Shown in pieces: positions 42,007-51,256 of a stretch of 64,000 nucleotides of DNA. Each line of letters begins with the position of its first letter. The stretch's first letter is position 1. The notes below the pieces were generated by a model, which saw nothing but the letters and a program-made list of their open reading frames with translations, did not search any database and had not been told where the DNA came from. The stretch is from Rhodopseudomonas palustris (lineage in GTDB: Bacteria; Pseudomonadota; Alphaproteobacteria; Rhizobiales; Xanthobacteraceae). Position numbers and translations under genes: made by a program. The DNA is taken from positions 3,100,001-3,164,000 of the forward strand of contig NZ_CP140155.1 in NCBI RefSeq assembly GCF_034479375.1, read 5' to 3'.

Positions 42007-43064
42007 AGCTGTCTGATTTCTCGTGTAAGGCCATGAAGTGCGGAATATGCTGCGCCATACTTCCCTTTGAAAGTTCGGATGTCAGCATCAACATCGGCAC
42101 CGCGGGCGACATCTACGGCTTGCGGTATCGTGTTAGCAAAAAGTGCTGGCTGGGTCACATCATTGCCTTCGCTGAATCGACCTAACCGGCCGTCTTGCAG
42201 ATCAGCAATCACGCGGCGGTGCAGATTGTTGCTTTGTACCTTCGTCGCAACAATACCAAGAGAGGGTATGGGCCGACCAATATCGCGCGCGAAGCGGGCC
42301 ACATTGTCGACGATCTGATAAATTCCCCAAGTGGAAACAATGTCCGGAATAGTCGGAATTATGTACCCGGTTGAGATGCGTAAGCCATTTTTGGTAACAG
42401 TTCCAAGGCTAGGAGGACAATCGATGATAATGTAATCGTATCGATCCATTATCGGTAAAAGGGCGTTTCGCAAGATATCCAGCGGGCTTGCGGTAAAATT
42501 GCCAGCCATCGCGATCATTGGGATGCGATCCTGCATCTCAATCAATCGAATGCTCGATGGCAAAAGATCAAGCCGTGCGATTCCGTCATTTATTCGCGAC
42601 ACCCGATGAGCGATTGCCTTCTCAATATCAAACTTTGACGCGGTATGCGGATTGAGCCGATCTTCAAAAAGCTGAGCTACCGTTCGTCCATCTTTATCCA
42701 TCTCAGCCCATTGCTCTTCCGAGATTAGCGTGACGGTCGCATTGGTTTGCGGATCAAGATCGATCAGCAAAACATGCTTGCGTTCTTCCTGTGCAAGCAT
42801 CTCAGCTACCGCGACGGCCGTCGTTGTTTTTCCGACGCCCCCTTTTAGGTTGATGAAGCTCAGGATGTGAGTCTCTTCACCCTTGAAAACCTTCACCCAA
42901 GCCTCAACTGCCTCACGATTCCAGACTGGTCCGCTTTGCAATTGTTGCAGTGGCTTTGGAAAATCGTCGTACCGAAGCCGCCAATTGGAGACCGCCTGCT
43001 TTGAAACCTTAGCCATTTCAGCAACTTCCGCGATTCCCACCAGTTCTGATCTCGCTGCCATCAC
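41985..43064 (-). CDS. ParA-family ATPase with N-terminal DNA-binding HTH
   Basis: A 359-residue fusion. Residues ~8-60 form a MerR/AlpA-like HTH ('GIAEVAEMAKVSKQAVSNWR'). The ParA domain follows with deviant Walker A 'NLKGGVGKTTTAVAVAEM' (K74-T80 core, signature Lys K74), A' 'LLIDLDPQTNATVTL' and Walker B 'YDYIIIDCPPSLGTVT'. HTH-ParA fusions are usual for type Ib plasmid partition and for phage or island maintenance modules, where the HTH autoregulates. No ParB is beside it; a small unknown protein is. Base composition suggests acquisition by transfer. Confidence 0.9.
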   Translation of the reverse strand: MMAARSELVGIAEVAEMAKVSKQAVSNWRLRYDDFPKPLQQLQSGPVWNREAVEAWVKVFKGEETHILSFINLKGGVGKTTTAVAVAEMLAQEERKHVLLIDLDPQTNATVTLISEEQWAEMDKDGRTVAQLFEDRLNPHTASKFDIEKAIAHRVSRINDGIARLDLLPSSIRLIEMQDRIPMIAMAGNFTASPLDILRNALLPIMDRYDYIIIDCPPSLGTVTKNGLRISTGYIIPTIPDIVSTWGIYQIVDNVARFARDIGRPIPSLGIVATKVQSNNLHRRVIADLQDGRLGRFSEGNDVTQPALFANTIPQAVDVARGADVDADIRTFKGKYGAAYSALHGLTREIRQLCEKKKS

Positions 43065-43083
43065 AACCCTGCGCTTGCGTTAA

Positions 43084-43121
43084 TTACACACGAAATAGAA
43101 TTATGTGTACATATTACACAA
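43084..43121 (-). promoter_or_regulatory. Probable operator with repeated ATTACACA elements upstream of the ParA gene
   Basis: ATTACACA occurs at 43084-43091 and again at 43114-43121, exactly 30 bp apart (about three helix turns), with the inverse TGTGTA at 43105-43110. The array is 20-57 bp upstream of the ParA start in very AT-rich DNA containing -10-like 'cataat' on the minus strand. It fits a binding site for the HTH of the ParA fusion and autorepression. Confidence 0.5.
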
Positions 43122-43208
43122 AATTGCTATTCTTGCCTGGCCGTCAACATATACGAACCTGGCGGTTATGTCAGTGGCGAATGCAATAGCAACATCAGGA
43201 GAATCGAA

Positions 43209-43391
43209 ATGGGAGACGATAAGACAATTCGCGGTCCCGCAGATCGTGCACGAGTGAATGTTCATGAAGACTACGAGGTAAAATACTGGACGCAAAAGTT
43301 TGGGGTCTCGGCCGACCAGTTGCGTCGCGCGGTAAAGGCTGTTGGCCCCATGGCTCGCGACGTGGCCCGTTATCTTGGAAAACCTCTCTAG
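43209..43391 (+). CDS. DUF3606 domain small protein
   Basis: A 60-residue protein preceded by a good ribosome site ('CAGGAGAATCGAA'). 'VNVHEDYEVKYWTQKFGVSA' (~16-35) and 'DQLRRAVKAVGPMARDVARY' (~36-55) match the DUF3606 pattern: a short HTH-like helix pair found in many alpha- and betaproteobacteria. The function is unknown. It is divergent from the ParA-like gene and shares the AT-rich intergenic region. Confidence 0.82.
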   Translation: MGDDKTIRGPADRARVNVHEDYEVKYWTQKFGVSADQLRRAVKAVGPMARDVARYLGKPL

Positions 43392-44113
43392 CAAGCGCAG
43401 CCCGGATGGAGCGAAGCGAGATCCGGGGTCTGCGCTTTGCCCCGGATTGCGCTCCGCTTCATCCGGGCTACAAACTGCCTACTGTCGGACGCCTGTTCGT
43501 ACTATTGGGTCGATTCGGTTTTGGCGCGTAGGGCGGATGAGCCGAAGGCGTCATCCGCCGCGATCGGAGTGGTGGGTTACGGCTGCGCCTAACCCACCCT
43601 ACGGATCTCCGCCTGATAGCAACGGCCCTGGATTTGGCACGGCCTCCTCATCCTGAGGAGCCCGGCGAAGCCCGCAGGGCGGAGCCGGGGCGTCTCGAAG
43701 GATGGGGCCACGGGGGCCTGCGGCGCATGGTTCGAGACGGCGCTGCGCGCCTCCTCACCATGAGGCGGTACGGGTCGTGAGATCTGCGAATCACCAAGGC
43801 TGATTGCATCAGCAAGCGTGGTCCCGGATGTCGCTTCGCTCATCCGGGCTACGGGACCGCGGCTTTCCGGTGCCTCTCGACTCGTCATCCCCGCGCAGGC
43901 GGGGATCGATACGCCGCAGCGGCTCGCCAGGGGCGATGAGGTCGACGCCGTTCGTTCGACTGCCGGGTCAAGGGTTATGGGTTCCCGCCTGCGCGGGGAC
44001 GACGGGTTGCGCGGCCGTCAGGCGGATGAGCCGAAGGCGTCATCCGCCGCGATTGGTGACGGTGGGTTACGGCTTCGCCTAACCCACCCTACGGCTCCTC
44101 GTATTTGGACGGC
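43392..44113. repeat. Cluster of dispersed palindromic repeats
   Basis: About 720 bp made mostly of repeat units. One 73-74 bp unit occurs twice, at 43532-43604 and 44021-44094 ('ggcggatgagccgaaggcgt' ... 'gcctaacccaccctacgg'). Another at ~43640-43775 ('catcctgaggagcccggcga', 'ggttcgagacggcgctgcgc') recurs at 50420-50535 and 51090-51203. A third, ~43883-44010, has inverted arms 'ccccgcgcaggcgggg' and 'cccgcctgcgcggggac'. No gene is seen. Confidence 0.8.
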
Positions 44114-44395
44114 CTACGTGTCGCGCTGCTCGCGGCTGTGGAAGACGCGCAACATCAGGACCGCTTCGGCATCGAACGTGTAGCGGAGCACATAGACCGC
44201 GTTGAGCACCGGCAGATTGAGCTGGCGATAGCCGCCGGGGCCGGGACGCCCGATCCGCGGATAGTCGGCAATCAGCCGCGCCTGCTTGACGATTTCGGCC
44301 GCGATGCGATTTGCGATGGCGGGATGGTTGTCGCGGAGAAATTCGGCGAAGCGTTCGAGATCGGCGACGGCAGTGTCCGACCAGACGAGCTTTAC
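44114..44395 (-). pseudogene. RelE/ParE-type toxin reading frame with no normal start codon
   Basis: The frame reads 'VKLVWSDTAVADLERFAEFL' then 'RQLNLPVLNAVYVLRYTFDA' and ends 'MLRVFHSREQRDT', a clear RelE/ParE toxin of ~93 residues with the usual basic residues. The codon where the start should be is GTA (44393-44395), not ATG or GTG, and no other start lies near. The preceding stop of the antitoxin (TAG, 44405-44407) is in the same frame, four codons before. It is either a start-codon-inactivated toxin or is made by reading through the TAG as a fusion. Confidence 0.75.
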
Positions 44396-44404
44396 GGTGG
44401 ACTT

Positions 44405-44686
44405 CTATCGGCTTCTGGGAAACGGCTTGTAGTCGGGCGTGCCCCATGTGGCGAGCCAGCGTTCGACCTCGTCCTGCGGGTAGGTCGCTTCCTCGCCGGA
44501 TTTGATGGCGGCCACCTGCCGATCGAGTTCGGCGAGGTCTTCGGGAGAAATCTCGACCGGGGTCTCGGCCAGCGCCGTCAGGCCCGCGACCAATTCGGCG
44601 ACCGAGACGCCCTGCGCGTCGGCGCGTTCGCGAAGACGGGTTGCGGTGGTCTCGTCGACCTCGATCAGGTGCCGCTTTGATGCCAT
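44405..44686 (-). CDS. Antitoxin of a RelE/ParE-type toxin-antitoxin pair
   Basis: A 93-residue protein starting at ATG 44686 ('[20 protein letters not shown]'). The N-terminal part resembles a ribbon-helix-helix DNA-binding dimer, and the C-terminal part is acidic then basic ('[20 protein letters not shown]'), suited to wrap a toxin. It is immediately upstream of the toxin frame, so the pair would be autoregulated. ATG 44749 upstream adds residues that look non-coding. Confidence 0.82.
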   Translation of the reverse strand: MASKRHLIEVDETTATRLRERADAQGVSVAELVAGLTALAETPVEISPEDLAELDRQVAAIKSGEEATYPQDEVERWLATWGTPDYKPFPRSR

Positions 44687-44759
44687 CGGCTCTGCCTCGG
44701 CTTCATCACAGGTGGAAGGTGGGCACGGCGCAAGCGCGCCTTTGCCCACCCTACTGTCG

Positions 44760-46910
44760 TCAGTTGTCCAGGAAGCTCCGCAGCTTCCGCGAGCGGCTCG
44801 GGTGCTTCAGCTTGCGCAGCGCCTTGGCTTCGATCTGGCGGATGCGCTCGCGGGTCACCGAGAACTGCTGGCCGACTTCTTCCAGCGTGTGGTCGGTGTT
44901 CATGCCGATGCCGAAGCGCATGCGCAGCACGCGTTCTTCGCGCGGGGTCAGCGAGGCGAGCACGCGCGTGGTGGTCTCGCGCAGGTTCGACTGGATCGCG
45001 GCGTCGATCGGCAGCACCGCGTTCTTGTCCTCGATGAAGTCGCCGAGATGGCTGTCCTCTTCGTCACCCACCGGGGTTTCGAGCGACAGCGGCTCTTTCG
45101 CAATCTTCAGGACCTTGCGGACCTTCTCCAGCGGCATGCCGAGCTTTTCGGCGAGTTCTTCCGGGGTCGGCTCGCGGCCGATCTCGTTGAGCATCTGCCG
45201 GCTCGTGCGCACGATCTTGTTGATCGTCTCGATCATGTGCACCGGAATACGAATGGTGCGGGCCTGGTCGGCGATCGAGCGGGTGATCGCCTGCCGGATC
45301 CACCACGTCGCATAGGTGGAGAATTTGTAGCCGCGGCGATACTCGAATTTATCGACCGCCTTCATCAGGCCGATATTGCCTTCCTGAATGAGATCGAGGA
45401 ACTGCAGGCCGCGATTGGTGTATTTCTTGGCGATCGAGATCACGAGACGCAGATTGGCCTCGACCATTTCCTTCTTGGCCTGGCGCGCCTCGCGCTCGCC
45501 CTTCTGCACGCTGTGCACGATCTTGCGGAATTCGCCGATCTCGAGCCCGGTCAATGCCGCCATCGACTGGATCTCCTGGCGCAGCTCGCGGATCCGGTCC
45601 TTCTCGTGATGGACGAAGTTCTTCCAGCCCTTGGCGGAGAGTTTCGAGACGCGGTTGAGCCAGCGCGGATCGAGCTCGGAGCCCTGATAATTGCGCAGGA
45701 AGTCCTCGCGCGCGACGCCGTGGCTGTCGCCGAGGCGCAGCAGCCGGCCTTCGAACGACACCAGCTTCTTGTTGATGTCGTAGAGCTGCTCGACGAGTGA
45801 GTCGATACGCGCCTGATTGAGCCGCAGCGACTTCACCTCGACGATGATTTCGTCCTTGAGCTTCTTGTATTTGCGCTCCTGCGAGGGCGACAGCGACGGC
45901 CCCTGGGACGCGCTCTCGAGCTGGTTGGCGATGTCCTGCTCTTGCAGCTTGCGCAGCTTCTTGTAGTTGTCGGCGATCTTGTCGAAGGTCTCGACCACCT
46001 TCGGCTTGAGTTCGGCCTCGATGGCGGCGAGCGACATCTGGTTCTCGAACTCGTCGTCGTCCATGTCGCCATCGGCGGCGCCTTCGCCACCACCCTCGCC
46101 GGCGGCCGGGGCCGCGGCGGGCGCGGCGCGCTGCTGCGCGGGACGGAACGGCGTCGCCGACGGCGGCGCGGCGGGCGGCGCGACATGCGCGGGCGCTCCG
46201 GCATCGCCTTCGCCCTCGGCCTCGGCGGTGGTTTCCTCGCCGCCCTCGCCGGCCATCGCCGGGTTCATATTGGCCTTGGCGTCGGGGCCGGCGTAGGTCG
46301 CCTCCAGATCGATGATGTCGCGGAGGAAGATCTTTCCTTCGTTGAGCTCGTCGCGCCAGATGATGATCGCCTGGAAGGTCAGCGGGCTTTCGCAGAGTCC
46401 GGCGATCATCGCCTCGCGGCCGGCCTCGATGCGCTTGGCGATGGCGATTTCGCCCTCGCGCGACAACAGCTCGACGGTGCCCATTTCGCGCAGATACATG
46501 CGCACCGGATCGTCGGTGCGCTCGCCGGGCTCGGACTTCTTGGTCTCGGTGACCGCCTTGGCGGTGACTTCGACGAGGTCGTTATCGGGCTCTTCCTCGG
46601 CCTCGTCCTTGGCGTCCTCGTCGTCGCTGTCGCTTTCCTCGGCCTCGGACACGTTGATGCCCATATCGGACAGCATCGACATGATGTCCTCGATCTGCTC
46701 CGGCGAGGTGGTGTCGGACGGCAGCACTTCGTTGAGCTGGTCGAAGGTCACGAAGCCGCGCTTCTTGGCCTGCTTGATCATCTTCTTGACGGCCGCGTCC
46801 GACAGGTCGAGCAACGGCGAGGGAGCGTCGGCGGAGTCCTTCTCCGGCGCGTCGGCCTTGTCGTCCTTTTCCTTGTCTTTCAACTGAACCGTCTTCGCCT
46901 TGCTGGCCAT
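44760..46910 (-). CDS. rpoD: RNA polymerase primary sigma factor RpoD (sigma-70)
   Basis: A 716-residue housekeeping sigma factor. Region 1.1 lies at ~30-100, region 1.2 at '[20 protein letters not shown]' (~131-150), then an Ala/Pro/Gly-rich insertion (~215-290) usual for alphaproteobacteria. Regions 2-4 follow with '[20 protein letters not shown]' (~508-527) and '[20 protein letters not shown]' (2.4), and the region 4 HTH '[20 protein letters not shown]' (~673-692). It recognises -35/-10 promoters. It is downstream of dnaG in the same direction, as in the classical macromolecular synthesis operon. Confidence 0.97.
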   Translation of the reverse strand: MASKAKTVQLKDKEKDDKADAPEKDSADAPSPLLDLSDAAVKKMIKQAKKRGFVTFDQLNEVLPSDTTSPEQIEDIMSMLSDMGINVSEAEESDSDDEDAKDEAEEEPDNDLVEVTAKAVTETKKSEPGERTDDPVRMYLREMGTVELLSREGEIAIAKRIEAGREAMIAGLCESPLTFQAIIIWRDELNEGKIFLRDIIDLEATYAGPDAKANMNPAMAGEGGEETTAEAEGEGDAGAPAHVAPPAAPPSATPFRPAQQRAAPAAAPAAGEGGGEGAADGDMDDDEFENQMSLAAIEAELKPKVVETFDKIADNYKKLRKLQEQDIANQLESASQGPSLSPSQERKYKKLKDEIIVEVKSLRLNQARIDSLVEQLYDINKKLVSFEGRLLRLGDSHGVAREDFLRNYQGSELDPRWLNRVSKLSAKGWKNFVHHEKDRIRELRQEIQSMAALTGLEIGEFRKIVHSVQKGEREARQAKKEMVEANLRLVISIAKKYTNRGLQFLDLIQEGNIGLMKAVDKFEYRRGYKFSTYATWWIRQAITRSIADQARTIRIPVHMIETINKIVRTSRQMLNEIGREPTPEELAEKLGMPLEKVRKVLKIAKEPLSLETPVGDEEDSHLGDFIEDKNAVLPIDAAIQSNLRETTTRVLASLTPREERVLRMRFGIGMNTDHTLEEVGQQFSVTRERIRQIEAKALRKLKHPSRSRKLRSFLDN

Positions 46911-47176
46911 TCACTGCTCCTGAACGCGCGCATGATGGTCGCGTCGCCGCGCCGCCAAAAACTCGCCTTAAACTTGCCTTGCCGGGTGAGACGCGCAAAG
47001 GGCGGCGCTCGCCTGCGCCACCCGACACGATCCCGCTTGGTGGTTTCCCAAAAATGGTGCCCGAAGGCGTTCTACCGGAATGCCGTTAAGCCCTTACTAA
47101 CCCTGTTTTTGCAGCCTAGGCGCGGGTTTGGCGAGTCTTTTCACGGCACCCGCCGTACCAACCGCCGCGAACCCGG

Positions 47177-49228
47177 TCACACGCTCCGATGAAACCGGCC
47201 CGATGACTGGCCGAATCCCTCGATCAGCGCCTCAGTCCCTTCCACTTCCGAGAGCCGCGCCTTGACGTCCCTCAACCAGGCGACGTTGGCCTCGCTGCCG
47301 TCTTCACCCAAAGCCAGCTCGGCATCCTTCAATTCCCTAAGTAAGGAGTGCGATTGTCGATGCAAGGCAACGAGTTGCTGCCACGTCGAAAGAACGTCCT
47401 CGGGCGCAGCATCAGGCCCCGCGCCCCACACCGCATGGGTCGTGATCGCGCGTTCAAGGCGTTGCAATTGCTCGGATAAACCCGCCTTGGCGAGATCGGC
47501 GCGAAGTTTTTCGGATTGTCCCGCCGGATCGTCGCCCTGATGGTGGTCGGCCGCGAAGGCGGCGATGATCGCCGCCCGCAGCCGGTGCGCCTCCGGATGG
47601 GCGAATTCCAGCGCCGCGACCTCTTCGAGGTGGTCGTGCAGCAGCCAGGGGTGGTTGAGCAGCGATTGCAGGATCAGCGCCTCGCGGCGGGACAGCGCGC
47701 TGCGCTGGCCGCGCATGATCGGGCTCGACGCCAGATCGGGGCTGGAGACCTGATACGGCCCGCGCCCCTGCGGCGGCGAGCTGAGCCCGGTCTGCCGGCC
47801 GAACGGCGCATAACGGCCGCCGCCCTGTGGAAAACTCCCGCGCGGCGCAAACCGGCGGCCCGAATCAGCGCCGCCGCGCGCGCCGCCGCCGGCCCGGAAG
47901 CCGCTCCCGAAGCCGCCGCCAAAGCCACCCTGCGGTGCGAAGGCGGCGCGCAGCCGCTCGGCCCAATCCTGCCGATAATAGCGCCGCACCACCTCGTCGC
48001 GGATGCCGTTGGCGAGTTCGTTGATCCGCGCCTCCAGCGCCGCGCGGCGCTCCGGCGTGGCGAAGCTGCCGCCCTCGGATTCGCGCGACCACAACAGATC
48101 GGCGAGCGGCCGGGCCACGCCGATCACCTCCTCGATCGCCAGCCTGCCGCCGGCGCGGGCGAGATCGTCGGGGTCCTGGCCCTCGGGCAGCAGCGCGAAG
48201 CGCAGGCTCTTGCCGGGCTTCAGATGCGGTAGCGCCAGATCGGCGGCGCGATAGGCGGCCTTCTGGCCGGCGCGGTCGCCGTCGAAACACAGGATCGGCT
48301 CGTCGGCCATCTTCCACAGCAGTTGAAGCTGGTTCTCGGTCAGCGCGGTGCCGAGCGGCGCGACGGTGGCGGCGAAGCCCGCCGTGACCATGGCGATGAC
48401 GTCGATATAGCCCTCGACCACGATCACCGACGCGGCGCCGGTCGGCGTCGCCTTGCCGGCCGCGTCGTGCGCCGCCTTGCGGGCGGTGGCGAGGTTGTAG
48501 AGGTTGTCGCCCTTGTGAAACAGCGGGGTTTCGGGCGAGTTCAGGTACTTCGCCGCGACGTCCTTCTCCAGCGCACGGCCGCCGAAGGCGATCACCCGGC
48601 CGCGGATGTCGGTGATCGGAAACATCACCCGGTCGCGAAACTTGTCGAACGGCACCGGGATGTCGTCGCCGGCCGACAGCAGCCCGGCCTCGATCATGCT
48701 CTCGACCGAAACGCCGTGACCGCCGAGATGCTCCTTCAGCGCGAAGCGATCCGGCGAGGCGTAGCCGATGCGGAATTTGACCTGGGTCGAGGGCAGGATG
48801 CCGCGATCGGCGAGATAGCCGCGGGCGCGAGCGCCGGCGCGCGAGGCGAGATTCTCGGAGAAGTACACCGCCGCCATTTCCATGACGTCGTAGAGCGAGC
48901 GGCGGCGCTGCTCCTGCCGCGCGGCGTCGGGCGTCGCGGCCGGCAAGGCGAGGCCCGCCATCGCGGCCAGCCGCTCGACCGCTTCGGGGAAATCCACCCC
49001 GTCGGTCTGCATGATGAAATCGAAGATCGAGCCGTTCTTGCCGGACGAGAAATCGAACCACGCCTGCTTCTCGTCATTGACGAAAAACGACGGCGTCTTC
49101 TCTTGTTGAAAGGGCGACAGCCCCTTCCACTCCCGCCCGGCCTTCTTCAGCTTGACCCGACGGCCGACCACCTCCGACACCAGCAGCCGGGCTTTCAACT
49201 CGTCGAGAAATTGCGGCGAAAAGCGCAT
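47177..49228 (-). CDS. dnaG: DNA primase DnaG (zinc-ligand-less CHC2 region)
   Basis: A 683-residue primase that makes RNA primers at the replication fork. The Toprim core is intact: 'VVEGYIDVIAMVTAG' (~273-287) and 'CFDGDRAGQKAAYRAADLAL' (~316-335). The N-terminal CHC2 region reads 'KGLSPFQQEKTPSFFVNDEK' followed by 'DFSSGKNGSIFDFIM', so the zinc ligands C-H-C-C of E. coli DnaG are S-Q-D-S. A Gly/Arg-rich linker (~450-500) leads to the DnaB-binding C-terminal domain. Its neighbour rpoD supports the assignment. Confidence 0.96.
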   Translation of the reverse strand: MRFSPQFLDELKARLLVSEVVGRRVKLKKAGREWKGLSPFQQEKTPSFFVNDEKQAWFDFSSGKNGSIFDFIMQTDGVDFPEAVERLAAMAGLALPAATPDAARQEQRRRSLYDVMEMAAVYFSENLASRAGARARGYLADRGILPSTQVKFRIGYASPDRFALKEHLGGHGVSVESMIEAGLLSAGDDIPVPFDKFRDRVMFPITDIRGRVIAFGGRALEKDVAAKYLNSPETPLFHKGDNLYNLATARKAAHDAAGKATPTGAASVIVVEGYIDVIAMVTAGFAATVAPLGTALTENQLQLLWKMADEPILCFDGDRAGQKAAYRAADLALPHLKPGKSLRFALLPEGQDPDDLARAGGRLAIEEVIGVARPLADLLWSRESEGGSFATPERRAALEARINELANGIRDEVVRRYYRQDWAERLRAAFAPQGGFGGGFGSGFRAGGGARGGADSGRRFAPRGSFPQGGGRYAPFGRQTGLSSPPQGRGPYQVSSPDLASSPIMRGQRSALSRREALILQSLLNHPWLLHDHLEEVAALEFAHPEAHRLRAAIIAAFAADHHQGDDPAGQSEKLRADLAKAGLSEQLQRLERAITTHAVWGAGPDAAPEDVLSTWQQLVALHRQSHSLLRELKDAELALGEDGSEANVAWLRDVKARLSEVEGTEALIEGFGQSSGRFHRSV

Positions 49229-49594
49229 GGGGTACGGAGGCTCTGGGTCGGGCGCGGGGGCGCCAACCGATTAGGGATATAGGGCTCGCGCCGGCAATGC
49301 CGAAGTTCGATTGGCTTATACCGGCTTTCCACAGGCGCAGACCGGTCTCGCGCCTGTCCGTCAGCGACCCGAGCGGTCGCACATGACGATTCGCGCTCGC
49401 CGCGAACATCACCCTCCCCTGGAGGGGGAGGGTCGGCACGCAGCCCGCAGAGCGGGATGCGGGACGGGGTGGGGTGAGAAGCGGGCACGGCGGACGAACT
49501 CTTCGCCACCCCACCCCGCTCGCTGGCGCGAGCGACCCTCCCCCTCCAGGGGAGGGTGAAGAGGGTGCCGGGGGGACACACGCGCTTGCCTGGG
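49229..49594. repeat. Inverted GC-rich repeat element downstream region of dnaG
   Basis: A 366-bp gap with no gene. At 49412-49434 'ccctcccctggagggggagg' and at 49531-49555 its reverse complement form a large inverted repeat around ~100 bp, with an inner pair ('ccgcagagcgggatgcggg', 'gaagcgggcacgg'). This is a known style of intergenic repeat in these bacteria; a similar unit is inserted inside uvrB at about 60170-60290. Confidence 0.7.
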
Positions 49595-49813
49595 TCAGCG
49601 CCCCTCGGACGAAGCCAACGCGCACGCCAAGATGTCGTCTTCGTCGAAAACGTGCTCGGCGATCGCGTAAGGGGGGCCGGCATACCAACTTGGATCGTGA
49701 TCGCGATCGAGGCGAATGGCGGCAATGGTGCGCGTGCCGACGTCGGTGCAGCGCCAGCGTCCGGCTTCAGTGAGGAATTCAGTGCCGATCTGAAAGTCCG
49801 CGTGAATCATCAT
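49595..49813 (-). CDS. Small hypothetical protein
   Basis: A 72-residue protein: 'DFQIGTEFLTEAGRWRCTDV' then 'GTRTIAAIRLDRDHDPSWYA' and an acidic end ('VFDEDDILACALA'). I recall closely similar small proteins as recurrent hypotheticals in Bradyrhizobium-type genomes, but know no function. A start at either of two adjacent ATG codons (49813 or 49810) is possible. Confidence 0.65.
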   Translation of the reverse strand: MMIHADFQIGTEFLTEAGRWRCTDVGTRTIAAIRLDRDHDPSWYAGPPYAIAEHVFDEDDILACALASSEGR

Positions 49814-50119
49814 CCGGCCTCAGGCTCAATCTTCGCGACGATGCTACCAATGCGGGAGACGAGCGATCTTAACACGTTGTCAAATTCTCGCAATATTCCG
49901 CATTGCAGCATAAGAATTCGTCGCTATATCAGGGTCAATTCGCAACTGCGGCAGGTTTGATCTGCCTCATTGCTGCACCGCATAAGCGGGATTGAAGTGC
50001 CGCACCCACGCGCGATGCGCGGGGGAGTCGGGGGAGAGCGATTCACCAAGGTCCAGGGCTCACTTGCGCCGTTTCCGGCAACGGAACCGGGCGCAGTCGA
50101 CCAATAAGGAGCCAGAACC
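49814..50119. other. Intergenic region
   Basis: A 306-bp stretch upstream of the small zinc-ribbon gene. 'ataaggagccagaacc' just before 50120 is a good ribosome site. The segment 49850-49935 is AT-rich and may hold a promoter. Nothing else was recognised. Confidence 0.4.
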
Positions 50120-50362
50120 ATGGCGAATTGTAACTGTTGCAATGTGGAAATGACGTCGCTCGGCGTGGAGACCGTCGACGGCGTCTATGCGATCCACTCC
50201 TGGAAATGCGACGAATGCGGTCACGCGCTCGACATCGCGACCGCGGCGGTCGACGCCTACGACTTCCCGAGCTTCTGCCTGACCGAGCCCGGCAATCCGG
50301 AATGGCTGACGCTGCTGCCGCTCGCCGGCAACGCCCATATCGAACTTCATCTGAACCGCTAG
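50120..50362 (+). CDS. Small hypothetical protein with putative zinc-ribbon cysteines
   Basis: An 80-residue protein. Cysteine pairs 'NCNCCNVEM' (~3-7) and 'WKCDECGHAL' (~30-34, C-x2-C) suggest a zinc ribbon. The remainder ('FPSFCLTEPGNPEWLTLLPL') has no recognised motif. The ribosome site is AAGGAG 12 bases upstream. Function unknown; nucleic-acid or protein binding is possible. Confidence 0.7.
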   Translation: MANCNCCNVEMTSLGVETVDGVYAIHSWKCDECGHALDIATAAVDAYDFPSFCLTEPGNPEWLTLLPLAGNAHIELHLNR

Positions 50363-50419
50363 AGCAGTTCCGTTTCTGTTGGAATCAGAATTGGCGCGCT
50401 GGGACGCTGACCCCAGGCG

Positions 50420-50535
50420 AAACCTCATGGTGAGGAGGCGCGTAGCGCCGTCTCGAACCATGACCGCCAGCGATGCGTCGCCCCATCCTTCGAGACGCCC
50501 GGCTTTGCCGGGCTCCTCAGGATGAGGATTCAGTG
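50420..50535. repeat. Dispersed palindromic repeat
   Basis: A ~115-bp unit between two genes: 'ctcatggtgaggaggcgcgt' ... 'ccttcgagacgcccggcttt' ... 'ctcctcaggatgagga'. It is the reverse-orientation relative of units at ~43640-43775 and 51090-51203. Likely a non-coding intergenic repeat able to form a long hairpin. Confidence 0.75.
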
Positions 50536-50596
50536 CATCTCGAAAGGCTGTGTCGCTTCAATCAAACAATGAACCGCTAACTCGCCCGACGCAGCT

Positions 50597-51001
50597 TCAG
50601 CCGGCACTGTCCGGCTGAAAGCGTCCCGAGACGATGTGCGGCTGTCCCGCGACATCCCAATTGTAGATGTAGACGTAGGCCGTGATCACCGCGCCGCTCC
50701 GGAGGGTGACGTGTGCGATCTCGCGCCGGTACTCCCTCGGTTCGGGATAGTCCTCGGTGCAACTCTCGTAGTCGTCGAGCCGCGCCAGCAGCTCGCGCGG
50801 CTGTCGCATCCGGAAGACTTCGCCGACCACGATGTCGGCGGGACCCGCGGCCGCGACCAGGCCCGGATAGTGCCGGATCCGGTACAGCCGGCCCGGCATC
50901 GTCGCCGCGCCGAGACATTCGGCGCCGGCGGACAACAACCGCGCCATCGGATTGTCGAAGCCGCGCATCAGCGTGCCGTAGACGAACAGCCGATCGAGCA
51001 T
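50597..51001 (-). CDS. Gamma-glutamylcyclotransferase-family (AIG2-like) protein
   Basis: A 134-residue GGCT-fold protein. The signature start 'LFVYGTLMRGFDNPMARLLS' (~5-24) carries the substrate-binding YGTL loop, and 'IVVGEVFRMRQPRELLARLD' (~57-76) with the following D-x-x-E-type acidic residue ('DDYESCTEDYPEP') fits the catalytic glutamate region. 'VITAYVYIYN' is the last strand. The family releases 5-oxoproline from gamma-glutamyl compounds, although many bacterial members are uncharacterised. Confidence 0.85.
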   Translation of the reverse strand: MLDRLFVYGTLMRGFDNPMARLLSAGAECLGAATMPGRLYRIRHYPGLVAAAGPADIVVGEVFRMRQPRELLARLDDYESCTEDYPEPREYRREIAHVTLRSGAVITAYVYIYNWDVAGQPHIVSGRFQPDSAG

Positions 51002-51089
51002 CGTGCCTCCGAATGAAGATCTACACGTCCGCGCGGCCTGAGCGCCTCATCGATTGATCGAAGCAATCCGGCCTTTCCAGAGGCACTGA

Positions 51090-51203
51090 GTCCTCATCCT
51101 GAGGAGCCCGGCGAGGCCGGGCGTCTCGAAGGATGGGGCAACGCAGTGCCGGTGGCGCATGGTTCGAGACGGCGCTGCGCGCCTCTCACCATGAGGATGT
51201 ACT
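51090..51203. repeat. Dispersed palindromic repeat
   Basis: The sequence 'tcctcatcctgaggagcccg' ... 'cgtctcgaaggatggggcaa' ... 'ggttcgagacggcgctgcgc' ... 'ctcaccatgagga' is the same family as 43640-43775 and the complement of 50420-50535. Arms with 'cgtctcgaa' and 'ttcgagacg' form the hairpin. Confidence 0.75.
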
Positions 51204-51256
51204 TGCGGCACGAGCTGCGCATCATCAAGCCTGATTTCACCTCGAGCAGAACGGCT

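Noticed and set aside
43532..44094. Possible CRISPR array from repeated units
   Set aside because: Only two copies of a ~73-bp unit with ~415 bp between, containing internal palindromes; no regular short repeats or cas genes.
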